DNA of 64,000 bases. It comes from Cavia porcellus (taxonomy: Eukaryota; Chordata; Mammalia; Rodentia; Caviidae). The stretch spans positions 19,376,532-19,440,531 of the forward strand of contig NW_026947503.1 in the NCBI RefSeq assembly GCF_034190915.1, given 5' to 3'. A program made the position numbers and the translations under genes. Below, one piece after another: positions 59,941-64,000 of this stretch. Each line of letters begins with the position of its first letter. The first letter of the stretch is position 1. The notes beneath the pieces were generated by a model. The model was given only the letters and a program-made list of their open reading frames with translations. It was not told the DNA's origin and searched no databases.

Positions 59941-60540
59941 GGCACTTTCCCCCAAATCCAGATTTTTTTTTGGACCCTCGTGGCTTCCAGGTGCACTGGA
60001 ACAGCTCGGTGGGTCCGGGGCCCCAACACTGGTCTCCTAGTTCCCGGCTGTGCTTGGTGGACTGTGCAGTTCTAAGCAGGCAGTGCCACTGGTTCCAGAG
60101 GCCCGGCAGCCTGGCTTAAGTGCCCTGCACACTTTCCCCTGAGTACAGCTTGTTTGGGACCCTTGTGGCTTCTGGGTGCACTGAAGCAGCTTAGTGGGTC
60201 CAGGGCACCAGTATTCACTTCCTCTTTCCAGGCTGCGCTTGGTGGACTGTGGAGTTCTAAGCAAGCAGGCGGTTGCCACTGGTTCCAGAGGACTGGTGGC
60301 CTGGTGTGAGTGCCCCAGGCACTTTCCCCCAAGTCCAGCTAGTTTGGGACACTCTCAGCCCTGGCCAGGGAACCTCATGGCTTCTGGGTGCACTGGAGCA
60401 GCACAGCAAGTCTGGGGAGATGGAATCAGCCTCCCATCTACCAGCTGTGGTTGGCAGAGTGTGGAGTGCTAAGCAAGCAGGTGGGCACCATCGGTTCCAG
60501 AGGCTGGGTGTGAGCTGGCCTGCTCCATGCCCGGTGACCC
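59941..60540 (+). repeat. L1 5' UTR tandem monomers (3 copies, 187-190 bp)
   Basis: ACTTTCCCC recurs at 59944, 60131 and 60321; GGTGCACTG or GGGTGCACTG, CTTGGTGGACTGTG (third copy TTGGCAGAGTGTG) and GGTTCCAGAGG recur with the same spacing. The third copy has an extra ~20 bp around 60346-60370. GC-rich against AT-rich surroundings, as expected for an L1 promoter. Confidence 0.85.
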
Positions 60541-60689
60541 TCTATCAATCCAGGGAACTGGGTGCCAGAGTCCCAGGAGCTGAGGCCGTAGAAGAGGATT
60601 TCCACAAGACCTTAAGGAAGCCTTGGAATAACACTTGAAGCACTTGAAACACAGAAATATAGGAAAATAACAAAACAAAAGACCAAATT

Positions 60690-61731
60690 ACAATCTCAAA
60701 CCTCCAGCCCATCCAAAGAAACCTTAAGAGCAATTTATATAGAAGAAAATATATGCCATACACCTGAAATATCAGACATAATAGCAATTGAAATAAACAA
60801 GCAACTCCGGGAAGCTTTAAAGGAATTTAAACTAGAAATAATCTTCCAGGTAAAAGAAGAAATGATAAAAGAAATGAAAGAGATGCTGAATATATCTAAA
60901 GAAGACACAGTTAAAAAATTGGAGGAACTAAACTAAAGGATAGAATCCCTAGATTAGCAATATAAGAAACAAACAGAATATATATAGCAGATGCAGAACA
61001 GAATATATATAGCACAGAGATACATAGGAAATCAAAAATTCCATTGAAAGCTATAAAAACCACCTCAAGGAAAGTGCAGAGAGAATTTCAGACCTTGAAG
61101 ACAAGATTGCAGCTAGTGAACAAAAGAGGAAAGCTCTTTTAAAAATAACAAGGCATCAGGAAATAAGAATTCAACTACAAGATGATGCAAAAAACAACAT
61201 AAGATTGATAGGGATTAATGAAAAAGAAGGGGATGACATAAAGGATGTTAAGAGGACATTTAGAGAAGTAATAGCTGGAAATTTCCCAAACATGAGATCC
61301 GAAACCGACATCAGGATCAGTGAAGCATATAGACCTCCAAATAGTCATAACCAAAATAAAGCTACACCCAGACATATAAAAATCACCATCCCAGAAATCA
61401 AACAGAAGAATAGAATACTAAAAACTGTCAGAAGAAAAGACATATCATTTATAAAGTAAAACCTATCAGAATCGCAGCAGACTTCTCAGCATAAACAATA
61501 AAGTCAAGAAGAGCATGGATTGAAGTATTCCAGATCCTAAAGGAAAATGATTTCCAACTTAGACTGATGTACCCTGCAAAACTGTCCTTCAAAATCAATG
61601 GTGAAATAAGATCCTTCCATGACAATGAGCAACTGAAGAACTTCATGATCACCAAGCCAACCCTGCAAAAAATATTGAAAGACAGTTTAGATACACTTAG
61701 GAAAAAACCACTAAGCAAAGCAAACAATTAA
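60690..61731 (+). pseudogene. L1 ORF1 (RNA-binding protein), decayed
   Basis: Family role: ORF1p binds L1 RNA as a trimer through a coiled coil, an RRM and a C-terminal domain. Seen: a charged, coiled-coil-like head (60780-61150) with stop codons, then an open stretch 61205-61459 carrying the RRM part (GINEKEGDDI, NFPNMRSETD, TPRHIKITIP). After a stop and a frame change the C-terminal domain continues (AWIEVFQILKENDFQ, MYPAKLSFKINGEIRSF, KPTLQKILKDSLD) to TAA at 61731. Several in-frame stops show it is not functional. Confidence 0.8.
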
Positions 61732-61779
61732 ACAGAACAGAAAGATAAATATGCAGCAGCAGAAATATAACATGTCAAA

Positions 61780-64000
61780 AATAAACCAACATATAAAGTT
61801 ATAGCCATTAATGTAAATGGTCTCAATGCACCAATTAAAAGAAACATACTGGCAGAATGGATCAAGAAACAAAAATTGAACCATATGCTGTCTACAAGAA
61901 ACCCATCTACCCCAAAAGGATACTCACAGACTGAAAGCCATAGGATAGAAACAATACTTCAAGTAACAGGAATCCCCAAAAAAGCAGGAGTAGCCACTCT
62001 ATTTGCAAACAATGTGAAATTAAAACCAATAATGATCAGAAGAGATAAAGAAGGTAACTACATACTTGTTAGGGGAAAACTTCAAGAGGAAGAGATAACT
62101 ATGTTAAATATATATATGCATCAAATTCCAGAGCACCCAGTTATATAAAACAAGTATTAACAGAAATGAAAAATCAAATTATCAGTAACACAATTGTAAC
62201 AGGAGAACTTAACACACCATTGACACCAAGGGCCAGATCAACCAGACAGAAAATTAGCAAAGAAATAACAGAACTGAATCACACATGTGAAAAAATGGAC
62301 TTGATAGACATATACAGAGTGTCCCATCCAACAACATCAGAATACATTCTTCTCAGCAGTACATGGGTCATTCTCTAAAATAGACCATATATTAGCTCAC
62401 ATAACATATTTAAATAAATTCAAAAGAGTTGAAATTATGCCTTGCATGTTATAAGACCATAGAGCGTTGAAATTAGAAATTAATGATAAAAGATACTGCA
62501 AAAATCCCACAAATATATAGAAACTGAACAACACACTCTTGAGTCATCAGTGGGTCCCAGGGGAAATTAAAGAAGAAATTGAACAATGCCTACAAGAAAA
62601 TGAAAATAGAAATACAACTTACTGGAATCTGTGGGATGTAATGAAATCTGTCCTCAGAGGAAAATTTATTGTACTGAGTTCCCACATCAGGAAAACAAAA
62701 CGAATACAAATAAATAACCTGAAGCTACACCTCCAACAGCTAGAAAAAGAAGAGCAAGTAAAGCCCAAAGCCAGAAGAACAGAGGAAAAATCAGAGCAGA
62801 AATCAATGCAATAGAGATTAAGAAAATAATCCAGTGAATCATTGCATCAAAGAGTTGGTTTTGAAAGAATACATAAAATTTTTAAGCCCCTAGTCAACCT
62901 TACTAAAAAAAGGGGGACAAAAGCTCAAAGTCATGCAATAAGAAATAAAAAAGATGAAATCACTACAGACTCTGTAGAAATACAGAAGATCATCAAAACC
63001 TATTTTGAAAACCTCTACTCTCAAAGGTTTGATAACACAGAAAAAATAAATAGATTCTTAGAAACATGAAGTACCAAAGCTAGGTCAAGAGGATGTAAAA
63101 CTGCTGAATAACCCAATTTCTATTAAAGAAATTGAAAATGTAATTAAGTCCTTACCTACAAAGAAGAGTCCAGGCCCAGATGGATTCACTGCAGAATTCT
63201 ACAGGAAACACAGAGAAGACTTAATGCCAATACTCCTCAAACTCTTCAATGAAATTGAAAGAGAAGCAATCCTTCCTAAATGATTCCTGGAAGCAAATAT
63301 TACTCTAGCACCAAAACCTGAGAAAGACCCAACTAAAAAAGAGAACTATAGACCAATCTCTGTAATAAACACAGATGCAAAACTCCTCAATAAAATATTG
63401 GCAAATAGGATGCAGCAAATCATCAAAAAGATTATACACCATGACCAAGTGGGATTCACCACAGGCATTCAGGGATGGTTCAATATACATAAATCAATAA
63501 ATGTACTTCACCATATCAATAAGCCAAAAGCAAGAATCACATGATCATTTCTATAGATGCAGAAAAAGCTTTCCATAACTTTACAGAATTTTACAGAGCT
63601 TTTTGAGAACTTTACAGAAAATTGGAATAGATGGTCTTTACCTCAATATGATAAAGGCCATCTACAACAAGCCAACAGCCAGTATCATACTAGATGGCCA
63701 AAAATTGAAGGCCTTTACTTTAAAATCAGACACAAGACAAGGATATCCTTTATCACCACTCCTATCTAATATAGAACTGGAAATACTAGCTAGAGCAATT
63801 AGACAAGAGAAACAAAAGATGTAAAGATAGGAAAAGAATTTAAATTATCATTCTTTACAGGTGACATGATACTCTACACAGAAGACCCCCTAAACTCCAT
63901 TGAAAGACTCTCAGATCTAAGAATGAATTCAGTAATGTAGCTGGATACAAAAATCAATACTCAAAAATCAATAGCATTCCTATATACTAACAACAAAATC
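61780..64000 (+). pseudogene. L1 ORF2 (endonuclease / reverse transcriptase), decayed and partial
   Basis: Family role: nicks DNA at TT/AAAA and reverse transcribes L1 RNA. Seen: endonuclease start INVNGLNAPIK (about 61810). A frame change near 61875 puts the catalytic QETH block out of frame. Later come the RT blocks [25 protein letters not shown] (about 63350, quoted only in part), [10 protein letters not shown], and [12 protein letters not shown] (about 63730). The catalytic FADD motif reads FTGD at 63854-63865, losing an aspartate. Many stops (for example near 62145 and 62380). The 3' part lies outside the window. Confidence 0.85.

Larger units (their letters stand above)
59941..64000 (+). 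mobile_element. L1 retrotransposon with monomeric 5' UTR, runs past the window end
   Basis: Order: three ~190 bp promoter monomers (59941-60540), linker, ORF1 (to the TAA at 61731), ORF2 endonuclease and reverse transcriptase (from about 61780), cut by the window edge. Both ORFs have stops and frameshifts, so this copy cannot move by itself. The 5' end is not truncated. A target sequence TT/AAAAATAGTAAGG lies just before it. Confidence 0.85.

Noticed and set aside
60037..60638. Open frames of up to 121 codons within the monomers
   Set aside because: They follow the tandem L1 promoter units; the same words repeat every ~190 bases in frame-shifted form.

Overview
This is a stretch of mammalian nuclear DNA. 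It is AT-rich, has large introns with GT-AG splice sites, and is dense in interspersed repeats. B1 (7SL-derived) SINEs, tRNA-Ala-derived ID SINEs and B1+ID composites (B1-dID type) point to a rodent. The composites suggest a non-murid rodent (sciurid, castorid or hystricognath type), but the species cannot be fixed from the window.

The only protein-coding gene I can support is SERPINB7 (megsin), a clade B intracellular-type serpin. It lies on the minus strand. Seven coding exons between 26145 and 6886 join through consensus splice sites into an uninterrupted 379-residue protein with the usual ov-serpin exon pattern (168, 48, 117, 118, 143, 147 and 399 nt). The inhibitory hinge, a predicted P1 lysine (K346), the serpin signature and the C-terminal KVSCP are all intact. 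A likely non-coding exon 1 with a TATA-like box and initiator lies at 32421-32498. The neighbours expected in the mammalian serpin cluster (SERPINB2 beyond the left edge, SERPINB11 beyond the right edge) are not inside the window.

Layout. 1-480 holds a diverged ~145 bp tandem array cut by the window edge. 480-6885 is the gene's 3' flank with an MLT1-type LTR. 6886-32465 is SERPINB7. Its introns hold MER20 and MER5A DNA-transposon fossils, MIRs, B1 and ID SINEs, a compound microsatellite and a young ID insertion with a target-site duplication. 32500-59000 is gene-free upstream DNA with MaLR-type LTRs, an old L1 (about 40.9-44.4 kb), fragments of an unnamed ancient repeat, B1-dID composites and a MIR. 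59030-64000 holds two sense-strand L1 elements. An older one is broken inside ORF1 at 59940, exactly where a later L1 begins with three ~190 bp promoter monomers. Both L1s are decayed.

I found no CRISPR, operon, phage or other prokaryotic-type system, and no evidence for a novel protein system. The points most worth checking are the nested L1 with its monomeric promoter, the predicted SERPINB7 promoter/exon 1 with an overlapping upstream ORF, the tandem array at the left edge, and the recurrent L1-like 3' ends.
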